Part shown: one piece after another, positions 1 through 7,013 of the stretch
How the letters are laid out: every line of letters starts with the position of its first letter
Position numbering within the stretch: position 1 is the stretch's first letter
Assembly (NCBI GenBank): GCA_005789685.1
Contig: SXXD01000179.1
Span: forward strand, 1 to 8,385
Source: Burkholderiales bacterium
Lineage (GTDB): Bacteria; Pseudomonadota; Gammaproteobacteria; Burkholderiales; Burkholderiaceae_C
Length of the DNA: 8,385 nucleotides
Direction: 5' to 3'
Translations under genes and position numbers: made by a program
The notes under the pieces: model-generated
The model's database searches: none
The model's input: only the letters and a program-made list of their open reading frames with translations
What the model was told of the DNA's origin: nothing

Positions 1-1610
1 TCGGTGTCGCCCAAAATAACGCGCACTTGCGAAATGTCAACGCCAAACACATCGACCACCAATTGCGCAAGGGAGGTGGCAATGCCCTGACCCATGGCAT
101 TGACCGCAGAGACCACTTCAATCATGCCATCGGCCAAAATTTGGACCTGCACGTTTTCTTCTAGCGCGTTTCCGCCGGTCCATTCCAAGAAGGTGGCAAT
201 GCCCAAACCGCGCCACAAACCTTTGGCCTTGGAGGCGGCTTCCCGTTTGGCAAAGCCGTTCCAATCGGCTTTTTCCAAAGCCTCGTTCATGATCATCTCA
301 AAGGCGCCAGTGTCATAGACCTGACCCATCGGATTCTTGTAGGGCATTTGTTCGGGCTTGATGAAATTTTTGCGTCGCAGTTGCACGCGGTCAATGCCGC
401 TCACGCGCGCAGCCTCGTCCATCAAACGCTCCATGTTGTAAATGGCTTCAGGGCGACCTGCACCGCGGTAAGCGCCCGTGCTAGCGGTGTTGGTCATCAC
501 GCCCGTGAAATGATAGTCAATGGTTTGAATGTCATACACGCTGCTTTGCACCCAAGGGCCGATGAGCATTTGGATGGCCAAGCCGGTCATAGTGGGGTAG
601 GCACCTACATTGGCCAAAGTTTCGATGCGCAAGCCCAAAATTTTGCCGTCTTGGGCCAAGGCCAAAGACGCCTTGGTTTGAATGTCGCGGCCGTGGGCGC
701 TGCTCAAAAACTCTTCGCTGCGGTCGGCAATCCATTTCACGGGCCGAGCCAAGGTGTGGGCGCAAAAAGCCGTCACCACGTCTTCTGCATAGGCACCGGT
801 TTTCATGCCAAAGCCACCGCCCACATCGCCAACAAGGACGCGGACTTTCTCTTTGTCAATGCCGAGCAGATCGGAAACTGTGGTGCGAACGCCTGTTGGC
901 ATTTGACTGCTCATGCGAATGGTCAGTCGACCGTTTTCTGGGTAGGCCAACACGCTTCGGGGTTCAATGGCCAGAGCGGCCACGCGTTGGTTCACAATGT
1001 CCAAATGAATCACATGTGCGGCTTGTGCAAAGGCCGCTTGGGTGGTCGTGATGTCGCCATAGCGAGTTTCTGCCACGCGGTTGTCGGGCGCTTCGGTGAA
1101 CAAAGGGGCATTGGGTGCCAGTGCATCGGCCAAGGTGCTTGCACTTTGCAAGGGGTCAAACTCAATCTGAATGGTCTCAGCTGCATTGCGCGCGTTTTCT
1201 TCAGTTTCGGCCACAACCGCCACGATGGGTTCGCCCACAAATCGAACGGTGTCTGTGGCCAGGGGGTAGCGTGTGGTGGAAGACAAGGGGCCACCATCTG
1301 CCCGTTTGAAGTTCATGGCACGCGCCATGGGCTTAACACCTGCAGTTAAAAGATCTTGTCCGGTGATGAGGCCATAGACACCAGGCATGGCTTTGGCAGC
1401 GCTGGTGTCAAGCCGGGTAATTTTGGCGTGCGGATAAGGCGAGCGAAGGAAAACCAAACAAGACTGACCGGGCAGGGTGACGTCGTTGGTGTACTGGCCG
1501 GCACCTAGAAGGAGCTGCTGGTCTTCGAGACGTTTGACCGATTTGCCGCTGCCAAAGCGGGTGGTCACGGGGGATGAATCTAAAGATGGGGTGGCTAAAG
1601 CTTGGTTCAC
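1..1610 (-). CDS. Form II CoxL-like molybdopterin-binding large subunit (xanthine dehydrogenase family), 3' end outside window
   Basis: This is the N-terminal 536 codons of a molybdenum hydroxylase large subunit, a family normally about 750-800 residues long. Seen in the translation: the N-terminal hallmark RLEDQQLLLGAGQYTND (about residues 27-43), the molybdopterin-cofactor loop GGGFG (264-268) and the active-site loop AYRGAGR (380-386). True aerobic CO dehydrogenases (form I) carry AYRCSFR with a catalytic cysteine. The AYRGAGR variant marks form II or related hydroxylases, whose substrates are mostly unknown, so CO oxidation should not be assumed. The GTG start at 1608-1610 is chosen because AAGGAG lies 9-11 bases upstream on the minus strand and the family N-terminus begins shortly after it. 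Such enzymes normally need an FAD subunit and a 2Fe-2S subunit; neither is in the window and both could follow off the left edge. The gene is divergent from its neighbour. Family is confident; substrate is unknown. Confidence 0.93.
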   Translation of the reverse strand, partial: MNQALATPSLDSSPVTTRFGSGKSVKRLEDQQLLLGAGQYTNDVTLPGQSCLVFLRSPYPHAKITRLDTSAAKAMPGVYGLITGQDLLTAGVKPMARAMNFKRADGGPLSSTTRYPLATDTVRFVGEPIVAVVAETEENARNAAETIQIEFDPLQSASTLADALAPNAPLFTEAPDNRVAETRYGDITTTQAAFAQAAHVIHLDIVNQRVAALAIEPRSVLAYPENGRLTIRMSSQMPTGVRTTVSDLLGIDKEKVRVLVGDVGGGFGMKTGAYAEDVVTAFCAHTLARPVKWIADRSEEFLSSAHGRDIQTKASLALAQDGKILGLRIETLANVGAYPTMTGLAIQMLIGPWVQSSVYDIQTIDYHFTGVMTNTASTGAYRGAGRPEAIYNMERLMDEAARVSGIDRVQLRRKNFIKPEQMPYKNPMGQVYDTGAFEMIMNEALEKADWNGFAKREAASKAKGLWRGLGIATFLEWTGGNALEENVQVQILADGMIEVVSAVNAMGQGIATSLAQLVVDVFGVDISQVRVILGDT

Positions 1611-1688
1611 AGACAGGTTCTCCTTGAGGCGCAGTGTAGCTTTGAAGTGTATTTTTTGCTGAGTAAGGTAAAAATGGCTTACGCCGAG

Positions 1689-1717
1689 TTGCCGCACACG
1701 CGACAGTTAGGTAGGAT
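1689..1717 (+). promoter_or_regulatory. Candidate sigma-70 promoter for the small membrane protein gene
   Basis: A TTGCCG hexamer (1689-1694) and a TAGGAT hexamer (1712-1717) are separated by exactly 17 bases. Each matches four of six bases of the -35 and -10 consensus. Transcription would begin near 1724, leaving a leader of about 23 bases before the ATG at 1747. It lies in the 136-bp divergent region between two genes, where a promoter is required, but the match is only moderate. Confidence 0.35.
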
Positions 1718-1746
1718 TGCGGCAAATTGACGAAGTGAGGTCCGTT

Positions 1747-2205
1747 ATGGACAATTTTTTTCTGCTGGTGATCGCTGTCCTGTTTATTCTTTTGGCAGGT
1801 TTTCTGATTTTTTATTTCCAGACCCAGCAAAGTTTTCAAGAAATTACTGAGAAGCTAGAGGAAATTCAGCACCCTCATGGCAGCATGCTTTCAACGGAAA
1901 CACTCAAACGGGAGTTGGCGTTGCATCACGACAAGCTTGTATTGCTTGAGGCTGACATTTCTAAAAACCTTCGCGAGTCTTTGACCGAGGAAGAGTTGAA
2001 AATGTTTGATGTTGCGCGGCATCAAATTAAAGCCAGCATTGCCGGCCTCAAAGCCAGCGGTGAATGGGTGGGAAGGCCCTTTGAATATGAGTGGACTGAA
2101 ATGTTGGATCGATTGCCCAATGTATTGGGCTTGTACAGAAAGTCTGAGGCCGATAAGCGGGCTAAAGAAATTGAACAAGAGCAAGGCCAAACGCCTGCCA
2201 ACTGA
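1747..2205 (+). CDS. Hypothetical membrane-anchored protein, single N-terminal helix, 152 aa
   Basis: I do not recognise this family. Residues 4-24 form one strongly hydrophobic segment that follows only MDN, which suggests an uncleaved membrane anchor. From about 26 to 95 the sequence is polar, charged and rich in Glu, Lys, Leu and Gln, consistent with helical or coiled-coil structure. A short conserved-looking patch with Trp and aromatic residues (GEWVGRPFEYEW, 105-116) follows, and the last 20 residues are highly charged. No catalytic motif, cysteine pair or haem-binding motif is visible. The ATG at 1747 is preferred over an in-frame TTG at 1717 because GAGG (1737-1740) sits six bases before it and the hydrophobic segment starts immediately. 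It is a single-gene unit: divergent from the molybdenum hydroxylase gene and separated from ccmA by a strong terminator. Coding status is likely; function is unknown. Confidence 0.8.
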   Translation: MDNFFLLVIAVLFILLAGFLIFYFQTQQSFQEITEKLEEIQHPHGSMLSTETLKRELALHHDKLVLLEADISKNLRESLTEEELKMFDVARHQIKASIAGLKASGEWVGRPFEYEWTEMLDRLPNVLGLYRKSEADKRAKEIEQEQGQTPAN

Positions 2206-2222
2206 GTCAGAGCGCTAAAATG

Positions 2223-2250
2223 AAGGGCAAAGTCAAATTTGCCCTTTTTT
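2223..2250 (+). terminator. Rho-independent terminator after the small membrane protein gene
   Basis: A perfect 9-bp inverted repeat, AAGGGCAAA (2223-2231) and TTTGCCCTT (2238-2246), encloses a six-base loop (GTCAAA). The downstream arm runs directly into a T tract (2245-2250), with a second T run at 2257-2264. It starts 18 bases after the stop codon at 2205. It separates this gene transcriptionally from the ccm operon and implies that ccmA has its own promoter. Confidence 0.9.
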
Positions 2251-2262
2251 CGCTCATTTTTT

Positions 2263-2276
2263 TTGACTTGAATCAA
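2263..2276 (+). promoter_or_regulatory. FNR/Anr-type binding site upstream of ccmA
   Basis: TTGACTTGAATCAA matches the Crp-Fnr family anaerobic consensus TTGAT-N4-ATCAA at nine of ten defined positions; only the fifth base (C for T) differs. The half-sites have the correct five-four-five spacing. The site lies between a terminator and ccmA, 35 bases before the start codon, which is where an activator for this operon would bind. Regulation of cytochrome c maturation by FNR homologues is established in other proteobacteria, including Escherichia coli through the nap-ccm transcript. The regulator's identity and the effect on expression here are inferred. Confidence 0.6.
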
Positions 2277-2294
2277 TTCTGAATGGGCATCTTC

Positions 2295-2303
2295 TGCGAT
2301 CAT
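2295..2303 (+). promoter_or_regulatory. Candidate extended -10 element of the ccm operon promoter
   Basis: TGCGATCAT contains the extended -10 TGN motif (2295-2297) followed by GATCAT (2298-2303), which matches TATAAT at four of six positions. Its distance from the centre of the FNR-type box (2269.5) is within one base of that of class II FNR-activated promoters, where the box is centred at -41.5. The predicted transcription start is then about 2310-2312, at or next to the ccmA start codon. Confidence 0.4.
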
Positions 2304-2311
2304 TCAGGCAC

Positions 2312-2929
2312 ATGTTCAGCGTTTCCAATCTTTGTTGCTCCCGCGGTGAAAAACGGCTGTTTTCAGGCGTTTCCTTTTCATTGAAAGATGGCGAGTATTT
2401 GCACTTAGAGGGCGACAATGGGGTTGGAAAAACCAGCTTATTGCGGCTGGCTTGCGGCTTAAGCCCCTTGGAAGAGGGCGAGATTTATTGGCAAGGGCAG
2501 CCAGTTTCACAAAATAATGACGAATTTAGGTCCAATCTGGCCTATTTAGGGCACCAATTGGCCCTCAAAGAAGACCTGACCCCCCTAGAAAATCTGCTGT
2601 CTCATGTGGCCGTTGCTGGGCGACATTTGTCTAAAAGCCAAGCCGAGGCGGCGTTGGCTCGGTTGGGCCTCAGGGGGCGTGAACATTTGCCAGTTCGTGT
2701 TTTGTCACAAGGGCAAAAGCGCCGAACGGCTTTGGCGCGTCTGGTGGTCAGCACCGCCAAGTTGTGGATATTGGACGAGCCTTTTGTGGCCCTGGACCCT
2801 GCAGCCCAAAATGCGCTGTCTGAGGTCATCAACGCACACTTGGCCAGCCAGGGCATGGTACTTTTAACCAGCCACCAAGCGGTTTCACTTGCCGGCGGCC
2901 AAGGCCGCTCTTACAGGTTGAGCGCATGA
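2312..2929 (+). CDS. ccmA: CcmA, haem exporter ATP-binding protein (ABC ATPase)
   Basis: This is the cytoplasmic ATPase of the CcmABCD complex, which uses ATP hydrolysis to release haem-loaded CcmE from CcmC/CcmD. The translation shows a complete small ABC domain: Walker A GDNGVGKTS (34-42), a Q-loop region at Q82, ABC signature LSQGQ (131-135), Walker B LWILDEP (151-157) with catalytic E156, D-loop ALD (160-162) and switch histidine H188. At 205 residues it has normal CcmA length. The ATG at 2312 fits the family N-terminus, but the only upstream Shine-Dalgarno-like bases are AGG, three bases before the ATG. Together with the predicted transcription start, this suggests a very short or leaderless message. 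Its TGA overlaps the ccmB ATG (ATGA), indicating translational coupling. It is the first gene of the operon. Confidence 0.97.
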   Translation: MFSVSNLCCSRGEKRLFSGVSFSLKDGEYLHLEGDNGVGKTSLLRLACGLSPLEEGEIYWQGQPVSQNNDEFRSNLAYLGHQLALKEDLTPLENLLSHVAVAGRHLSKSQAEAALARLGLRGREHLPVRVLSQGQKRRTALARLVVSTAKLWILDEPFVALDPAAQNALSEVINAHLASQGMVLLTSHQAVSLAGGQGRSYRLSA

Positions 2930-3594
2930 GTGCATTTGTTGCCATCGTGAAGCGCGACCTGACCTTGGCCTTAAGGCGCAAAAATGAGGTGATTACGTCG
3001 GTGTTTTTCTTTGTCGTGGTGGCGGCGCTTTTTCCCCTTGGCATTGGCCCTGAAATGAACACGCTTCGGTTGGTAGCCCCGGGTATCTTGTGGGTGGGGG
3101 CTTTGTTGGCCAGCATGCTGTCTTTGAGCCGAATGTTTGCAACTGACTACGCCGATGGCACATTGGATCAAATGGCCTTATCGCCCAACAGTTTATCTTT
3201 GATGGTTGCGGCCAAAATTTTGGCGCACTGGTTACTCTCTGGGTTGCCGTTGGTCTTACTTGCACCTATTTTGGGCCTGCAATTTGACCTCTCTACTAAC
3301 GCGCTTTGGGTTTTAACTTTGAGTTTGCTTTTGGGTACACCGGTGCTCTCCTTAATTGGCGCTGTTGGCGCCGCGCTCACCTTGGGCGTGCGAGGCGGCG
3401 ATGTGCTGTTGTCCTTGTTGGTTTTACCCTTGTATGTGCCAGCGCTGGTTTTTGGTGCGGGTGCAGTTCAAGCAGAGATCAGTGGTTTGGGTGCTACTGG
3501 CCATTTGTCAGTTTTGGCCGCTCTCGTTTTGGTAGCGGCCGTGTTCAGTCCTTGGGCGAGTGCGGCATCGCTTCGCATTGCACTTGAATCCTAA
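2926..3594 (+). CDS. ccmB: CcmB, haem exporter permease subunit
   Basis: CcmB is the integral inner-membrane partner of CcmA in the CcmABCD complex. The 222-residue protein has about six hydrophobic segments (roughly 22-41, 50-70, 99-120, 126-152, 160-182 and 193-214). Family features seen include the loop FATDYADGTLDQMALSP (71-87), the GVRGG turn (154-158) and the segment LPLYVPALVFGAGA (167-180). Length agrees with the family (about 220). The start overlaps the ccmA stop by four bases (ATGA), so the two subunits are probably made by coupled translation at similar levels. CcmB was once described as a haem exporter; current models give CcmAB the job of releasing holo-CcmE rather than moving haem itself. 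Nothing appears truncated. Confidence 0.96.
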   Translation: MSAFVAIVKRDLTLALRRKNEVITSVFFFVVVAALFPLGIGPEMNTLRLVAPGILWVGALLASMLSLSRMFATDYADGTLDQMALSPNSLSLMVAAKILAHWLLSGLPLVLLAPILGLQFDLSTNALWVLTLSLLLGTPVLSLIGAVGAALTLGVRGGDVLLSLLVLPLYVPALVFGAGAVQAEISGLGATGHLSVLAALVLVAAVFSPWASAASLRIALES

Positions 3595-3609
3595 GCAGTC
3601 AAGCAAACA

Positions 3610-4386
3610 ATGATTCAAAAATTATTTTTTTACGCATCCCCCCAAAACTTTTATCCTTTGGCTGGAAAGCTTTGGCCCGTTTTTGCTTGTCTGGCAACCG
3701 GGCTCACTGTTTGGGGTCTGTGGCTTGGCATGTTTGTGGCGCCCACTGACTTTCAGCAAGGCCAAGGCTATCGCATTATTTTTGTACACGTACCTGCGTC
3801 GTGGATGTCCATGGTGATTTATTTGGCCATGGCTTTTTGGGCTTTGTTGGGCCTGACTTTCAACACGCGCCTGTCGGGCATGATGACCAAAGCCTTGGCG
3901 CCTACTGGTGCCATTTGTGCGTTCTTGTCGCTTTGGACGGGCGCACTTTGGGGCAAGCCCATGTGGGGCACTTGGTGGGTCTGGGATGCACGTCTTACCT
4001 CTGAGCTTATTTTGTTCTTTTTGTATTTGGGCCATATTGCCCTGACCAACGCCATTGACGATCCTCGACGCGCCGACAAAGCGGGTGGCATCTTGGCCTT
4101 GGTAGGCGCACTCAATGTGCCTGTCATTTATTTTTCTGTAAAGTGGTGGAACACCTTGCACCAAGGTGCCTCGGTGTCACTGACCAAGGGGTCTAGCATG
4201 GCTCAGGTTATGCTTGAAGCCATGCTGATCATGGGCGTTGCGTTTTGGATGTATGCAGTGGCCATGGCCCTTTACCGAGTGCGCAGCATTATTTTGGTTC
4301 GCGAGAGACATGCACAATGGGTGGCCGAATTGCCTGAGGTCAAAGCCCAAATGATGAAGAACACTGCTGGAGGTGCCAACGCATGA
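3610..4386 (+). CDS. ccmC: CcmC, haem-handling protein that loads CcmE
   Basis: CcmC collects haem at the periplasmic face and forms the ternary complex with CcmE in which haem becomes covalently bound to the chaperone. The 258-residue protein is polytopic (about six membrane segments) and belongs to the haem-handling protein family. The diagnostic tryptophan-rich WWD motif WGTWWVWDARLTSE lies at 119-132. The two conserved periplasmic haem-ligand histidines are present as H60 (in FVHVPASW) and H184 (in WWNTLHQGAS). The N-terminus (FYASPQNFYPLAGK) matches the usual family start, which supports the ATG at 3610 although no convincing Shine-Dalgarno sequence precedes it. Reinitiation from ccmB, whose stop is 15 bases upstream, could explain this. 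Its TGA overlaps the ccmD start. All key residues are present. Confidence 0.97.
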   Translation: MIQKLFFYASPQNFYPLAGKLWPVFACLATGLTVWGLWLGMFVAPTDFQQGQGYRIIFVHVPASWMSMVIYLAMAFWALLGLTFNTRLSGMMTKALAPTGAICAFLSLWTGALWGKPMWGTWWVWDARLTSELILFFLYLGHIALTNAIDDPRRADKAGGILALVGALNVPVIYFSVKWWNTLHQGASVSLTKGSSMAQVMLEAMLIMGVAFWMYAVAMALYRVRSIILVRERHAQWVAELPEVKAQMMKNTAGGANA

Positions 4387-4571
4387 TTTGGAACAGCTGG
4401 AGTGAATTTTGGGCCATGGGTGGGTATGGTCTTTATGTTTGGGGTAGCTTCGGAGTGACTGCACTGTGTGTGGCTTTGGAAATGATCTGGGTCAAAAATG
4501 CGCGTGCTCAAGCCCTGACCCAAATAAGCAACGAATTGGTTGCAGAAACGAACAGCAAGGAGTGGTCCTGA
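4383..4571 (+). CDS. ccmD: CcmD, small membrane subunit of the haem release complex
   Basis: CcmD is a one-helix protein needed for holo-CcmE to leave the CcmABC complex. The 62-residue product carries the family pattern FWAMGGYGLYVWGSFG (9-24), which leads into the single membrane helix (about 16-36), followed by a basic and then polar cytoplasmic tail. Sequence conservation in this family is low, but size, the aromatic-glycine motif and position between ccmC and ccmE make the call firm. The ATG overlaps the ccmC stop (ATGA) and has a strong ribosome binding site, GGAGGTG (4369-4375), seven bases upstream. Its TGA (4569-4571) overlaps the first base of the ccmE ATG. Confidence 0.93.
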   Translation: MIWNSWSEFWAMGGYGLYVWGSFGVTALCVALEMIWVKNARAQALTQISNELVAETNSKEWS

Positions 4572-5023
4572 TGAAACCTAGACATCAACGATTTTTATTG
4601 ATTGCCGCGGGCGTATCCGCATTGGCCATAGCGGGCGCTTTTGTTTTGAATGCTTTTCAAAGCAACTTGGTGTTCTTCTTTACCCCCACGCAAGTTTACA
4701 AAGGTGAGGCGCCCAAGGGCAAAGCGTTTCGTGTGGGCGGTATGGTCAAAGAAGGTAGCTTGATCAAAGACGGCGAGAACGTTAAGTTTGTCGTCACCGA
4801 CTTTGCCCACGAAGTGCCAGTCGCTTACAAGGGCATATTGCCCGACTTGTTCAAAGAGGGTAAGGGCGTTGTGGCGCAAGGCAAATTGTCGGATGGCCAA
4901 TTGTTTGCGGCCGCCGAGGTGTTGGCCAAGCACGACGAAAATTACATGCCCCCTGAGGCACAGCACGCATTGGATAAAGCAGCTGCCGCCAAAGCTGCTC
5001 AGTCTGTGATGCCATCTAAATAA
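4571..5023 (+). CDS. ccmE: CcmE, periplasmic haem chaperone
   Basis: CcmE binds haem covalently after loading by CcmC and delivers it to the CcmF/CcmH ligase. The 150-residue protein has an N-terminal membrane anchor (about 8-28) and a periplasmic OB-fold domain beginning near FFFTPTQVYKG (35-45). The haem-attachment histidine H121 and conserved tyrosine Y125 are present in AKHDENYMPPE (119-129), the classical HXXXY form rather than the cysteine variant. The C-terminal tail is Ala/Lys-rich and probably flexible. The start at 4571 is chosen over an upstream in-frame GTG (4466) because AAGGAG (4557-4562) lies eight bases before it, the product begins with a proper positively charged membrane anchor, and the upstream stretch would overlap ccmD. 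Overlap with ccmD (TGATG) suggests coupling. Confidence 0.97.
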   Translation: MKPRHQRFLLIAAGVSALAIAGAFVLNAFQSNLVFFFTPTQVYKGEAPKGKAFRVGGMVKEGSLIKDGENVKFVVTDFAHEVPVAYKGILPDLFKEGKGVVAQGKLSDGQLFAAAEVLAKHDENYMPPEAQHALDKAAAAKAAQSVMPSK

Positions 5024-5039
5024 TTGAAAAGAGTTTGGA

Positions 5040-6965
5040 ATGATTGTTGAAATTGGTCACTTTGCCTTGATTTTGGCTGCGTGTGTGGCGCTGGTTCAGG
5101 GTGTCTTGCCGCTTGCCGGAACCATCAATGACAACCAACGCTGGCAAGCCTTGGCAAAACCGGCTGCAACGCTTCAATTTTTGTTGATTGCTTTTTCTTT
5201 TGCCGTGTTGGCTCATGGTGCACTGACCGATGACTTCTCGATCAAGTACATCGCGGGGCATTCCAATTCGCTGCTACCAGCTCAATACAAGTTTGCCTCG
5301 GTGTGGGGTGGTCATGAAGGCTCCTTGTTACTGTGGATGCTGATGTTGTCTGGCTGGACATTGGCCGTCGCCATTTTCTCTCGCACCTTGCCTTTGGCCA
5401 TGGTGGCTCGTGTCATTGGCATTTTGGGCTTGGTGTCTACCGGCTTCCTGATGTTCATCTTGATCACGTCCAGCCCGTTTGAACGTCTGTTGCCGGCGCC
5501 TCTAGACGGTAAAGATTTGAACCCCTTGCTGCAAGACCCTGGTCTGGTCATTCACCCGCCTATGTTGTACATGGGCTATGTCGGTTTTTCTGTGGCCTTT
5601 GCTTTTGCTGTATCGGCTTTGCTATCGGGCCGAATGGATGCAGCGTGGGCACGTTGGTCTCGACCATGGACCATCGTGGCTTGGATTTTCATGACGGCAG
5701 GCATTGCCTTGGGTTCATGGTGGGCCTATTACGAATTGGGCTGGGGCGGTTGGTGGTTTTGGGATCCAGTCGAAAACGCATCGCTCATGCCTTGGTTGTT
5801 TGGCACAGCCCTCATTCACGCACTGATGGTGACAGACAAGCGAGGTGGCTTCAAAGCGTGGTCGGTGCTGTTGGCCATCGGCGCTTTCTCGCTCTCGTTA
5901 TTGGGCACCTTCTTGGTTCGTTCAGGTGTTCTCACATCGGTTCATGCGTTTGCCTCCGACCCCAAGCGAGGCGTCTTCATTCTGATTTTCTTGGCGGTGG
6001 TGGTCGGCGTTTCTTTGACACTTTTTGCCTGGCGTGCGCCCAAAGCCACACTGGGCGGCAAGATGGGTTTGGTATCGCGTGAGTCCATGCTGATTGCCAA
6101 CAGTGTCTTGTTGGTGGTGGCCACGGGTGCTGTGTTGTTGGGCACCATTTATCCGCTCATTGTCGACGCCCTTAATTTAGGCAAACTCTCTGTGGGTGCG
6201 CCTTACTTCAATGCGGTGTTTGTGCCGCTCATGGTGCCGGTGGTGTTTTTGATGGTGCCAGGTGGCATTGCGCATTGGCGCGAAGCGCGGTGGGCACAAC
6301 TGGGCCACGATTTGCGATTGCCTGCATTGGCTGCTGTTTTAGCGGGTGTTGCAATTTGGACGCTGACCGAACGCGGTACTTGGCTTACCGGTATGGGCAT
6401 GGCCTTGGCCACTTGGGTGGTGGTAGGTTTGCTCATGCAAATTTTCATTCGCATGAAAAAGCCAGGTCGCATTCCGCCTTCATTTTGGGGCATGCACTTG
6501 GCGCACTTGGGCATTGCAGTGATCACGGTGGGCATCACCATGGTGAAAAGTTATGAGGTCGAGCGCGATGTGCGCATGGGCTTGAACGATACCGTCACCA
6601 TTGAAAACTACAGCTTTGAGTTGACGGGCGTTTCGGATGTGGATGGCCCCAATTACAAAGCCCTTCGCGGTGATGTCAAGGTCACCAAAGACGGCAAATA
6701 CCTTGAAATGTTGTATCCCGAAAAACGCAAGTATTTTTCTTCCGCCATGCCTATGACCGAGGCAGGTATCGATTCGGGCTTGTTTCGCGATTTGTATGTT
6801 TCTTTGGGCGAACCCATTGAGGGTGAGCGCCTGCAGTGGAGTGTGCGAGTGTTTTACAAGCCCTTTGTATCTTGGCTTTGGTACGGTGCTATTTTGATGG
6901 TCTTCGGTGGTTTGTTGGCCGTGAGCGATCGACGCTATCGCAAGTCTGCCAACACTTTGGCTTAA
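5040..6965 (+). CDS. ccmF: CcmF, core of the cytochrome c haem ligase
   Basis: CcmF is the large inner-membrane protein that takes haem from CcmE and, with CcmH and CcmI, joins it to apocytochrome CXXCH sites. The 641-residue length is close to E. coli CcmF (647). The WWD motif WGGWWFWDPVEN is at 235-246. The four haem-ligand histidines known from E. coli have clear counterparts: H172 and H302 flanking the WWD domain on the periplasmic side, and H260 and H489 for the structural b-type haem. Many hydrophobic segments span the protein, with a soluble periplasmic domain at about 505-605 before a final helix and basic tail. The ATG at 5040 follows AAAAGAG (5027-5033) at six bases and lies 16 bases after ccmE. 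A 48-base gap separates it from ccmG, the longest spacer in the operon. Confidence 0.98.
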   Translation: MIVEIGHFALILAACVALVQGVLPLAGTINDNQRWQALAKPAATLQFLLIAFSFAVLAHGALTDDFSIKYIAGHSNSLLPAQYKFASVWGGHEGSLLLWMLMLSGWTLAVAIFSRTLPLAMVARVIGILGLVSTGFLMFILITSSPFERLLPAPLDGKDLNPLLQDPGLVIHPPMLYMGYVGFSVAFAFAVSALLSGRMDAAWARWSRPWTIVAWIFMTAGIALGSWWAYYELGWGGWWFWDPVENASLMPWLFGTALIHALMVTDKRGGFKAWSVLLAIGAFSLSLLGTFLVRSGVLTSVHAFASDPKRGVFILIFLAVVVGVSLTLFAWRAPKATLGGKMGLVSRESMLIANSVLLVVATGAVLLGTIYPLIVDALNLGKLSVGAPYFNAVFVPLMVPVVFLMVPGGIAHWREARWAQLGHDLRLPALAAVLAGVAIWTLTERGTWLTGMGMALATWVVVGLLMQIFIRMKKPGRIPPSFWGMHLAHLGIAVITVGITMVKSYEVERDVRMGLNDTVTIENYSFELTGVSDVDGPNYKALRGDVKVTKDGKYLEMLYPEKRKYFSSAMPMTEAGIDSGLFRDLYVSLGEPIEGERLQWSVRVFYKPFVSWLWYGAILMVFGGLLAVSDRRYRKSANTLA

Positions 6966-7013
6966 GTACACTTAACCCAAACCCCTGCAGATGTTCACAC
7001 TCAGAAAGTTGTC

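Noticed and set aside
348..1349. A 333-codon open frame on the plus strand opposite the molybdenum hydroxylase gene.
   Set aside because: It is antisense to a well-supported gene with recognisable motifs. Its translation is rich in His, Gly, Cys and Ala with no family resemblance, as expected for a shadow frame.
1..1610. Calling the left-hand gene coxL, a functional aerobic CO dehydrogenase.
   Set aside because: The active-site loop is AYRGAGR (form II) without the cysteine of AYRCSFR, so CO oxidation is not supported by the sequence.
1633..1665. Possible minus-strand promoter for the hydroxylase gene; TACACT hexamers occur twice on the minus strand (complement of 1633-1638 and 1646-1651).
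   Set aside because: Each hexamer matches the -10 consensus at only four of six positions and neither has an acceptable -35 at 16-18 bases. A promoter must exist nearby, but I cannot place it.
1717..1746. A TTG start at 1717 extending the small membrane protein by ten residues.
   Set aside because: The ATG at 1747 has a GAGG six bases upstream and puts the hydrophobic helix directly at the N-terminus. The TTG also overlaps the candidate -10 element.
4466..4570. An upstream in-frame GTG start that would lengthen CcmE by 35 residues.
   Set aside because: The added residues overlap ccmD, do not resemble a signal or membrane segment, and the ATG at 4571 has an AAGGAG at ideal spacing.
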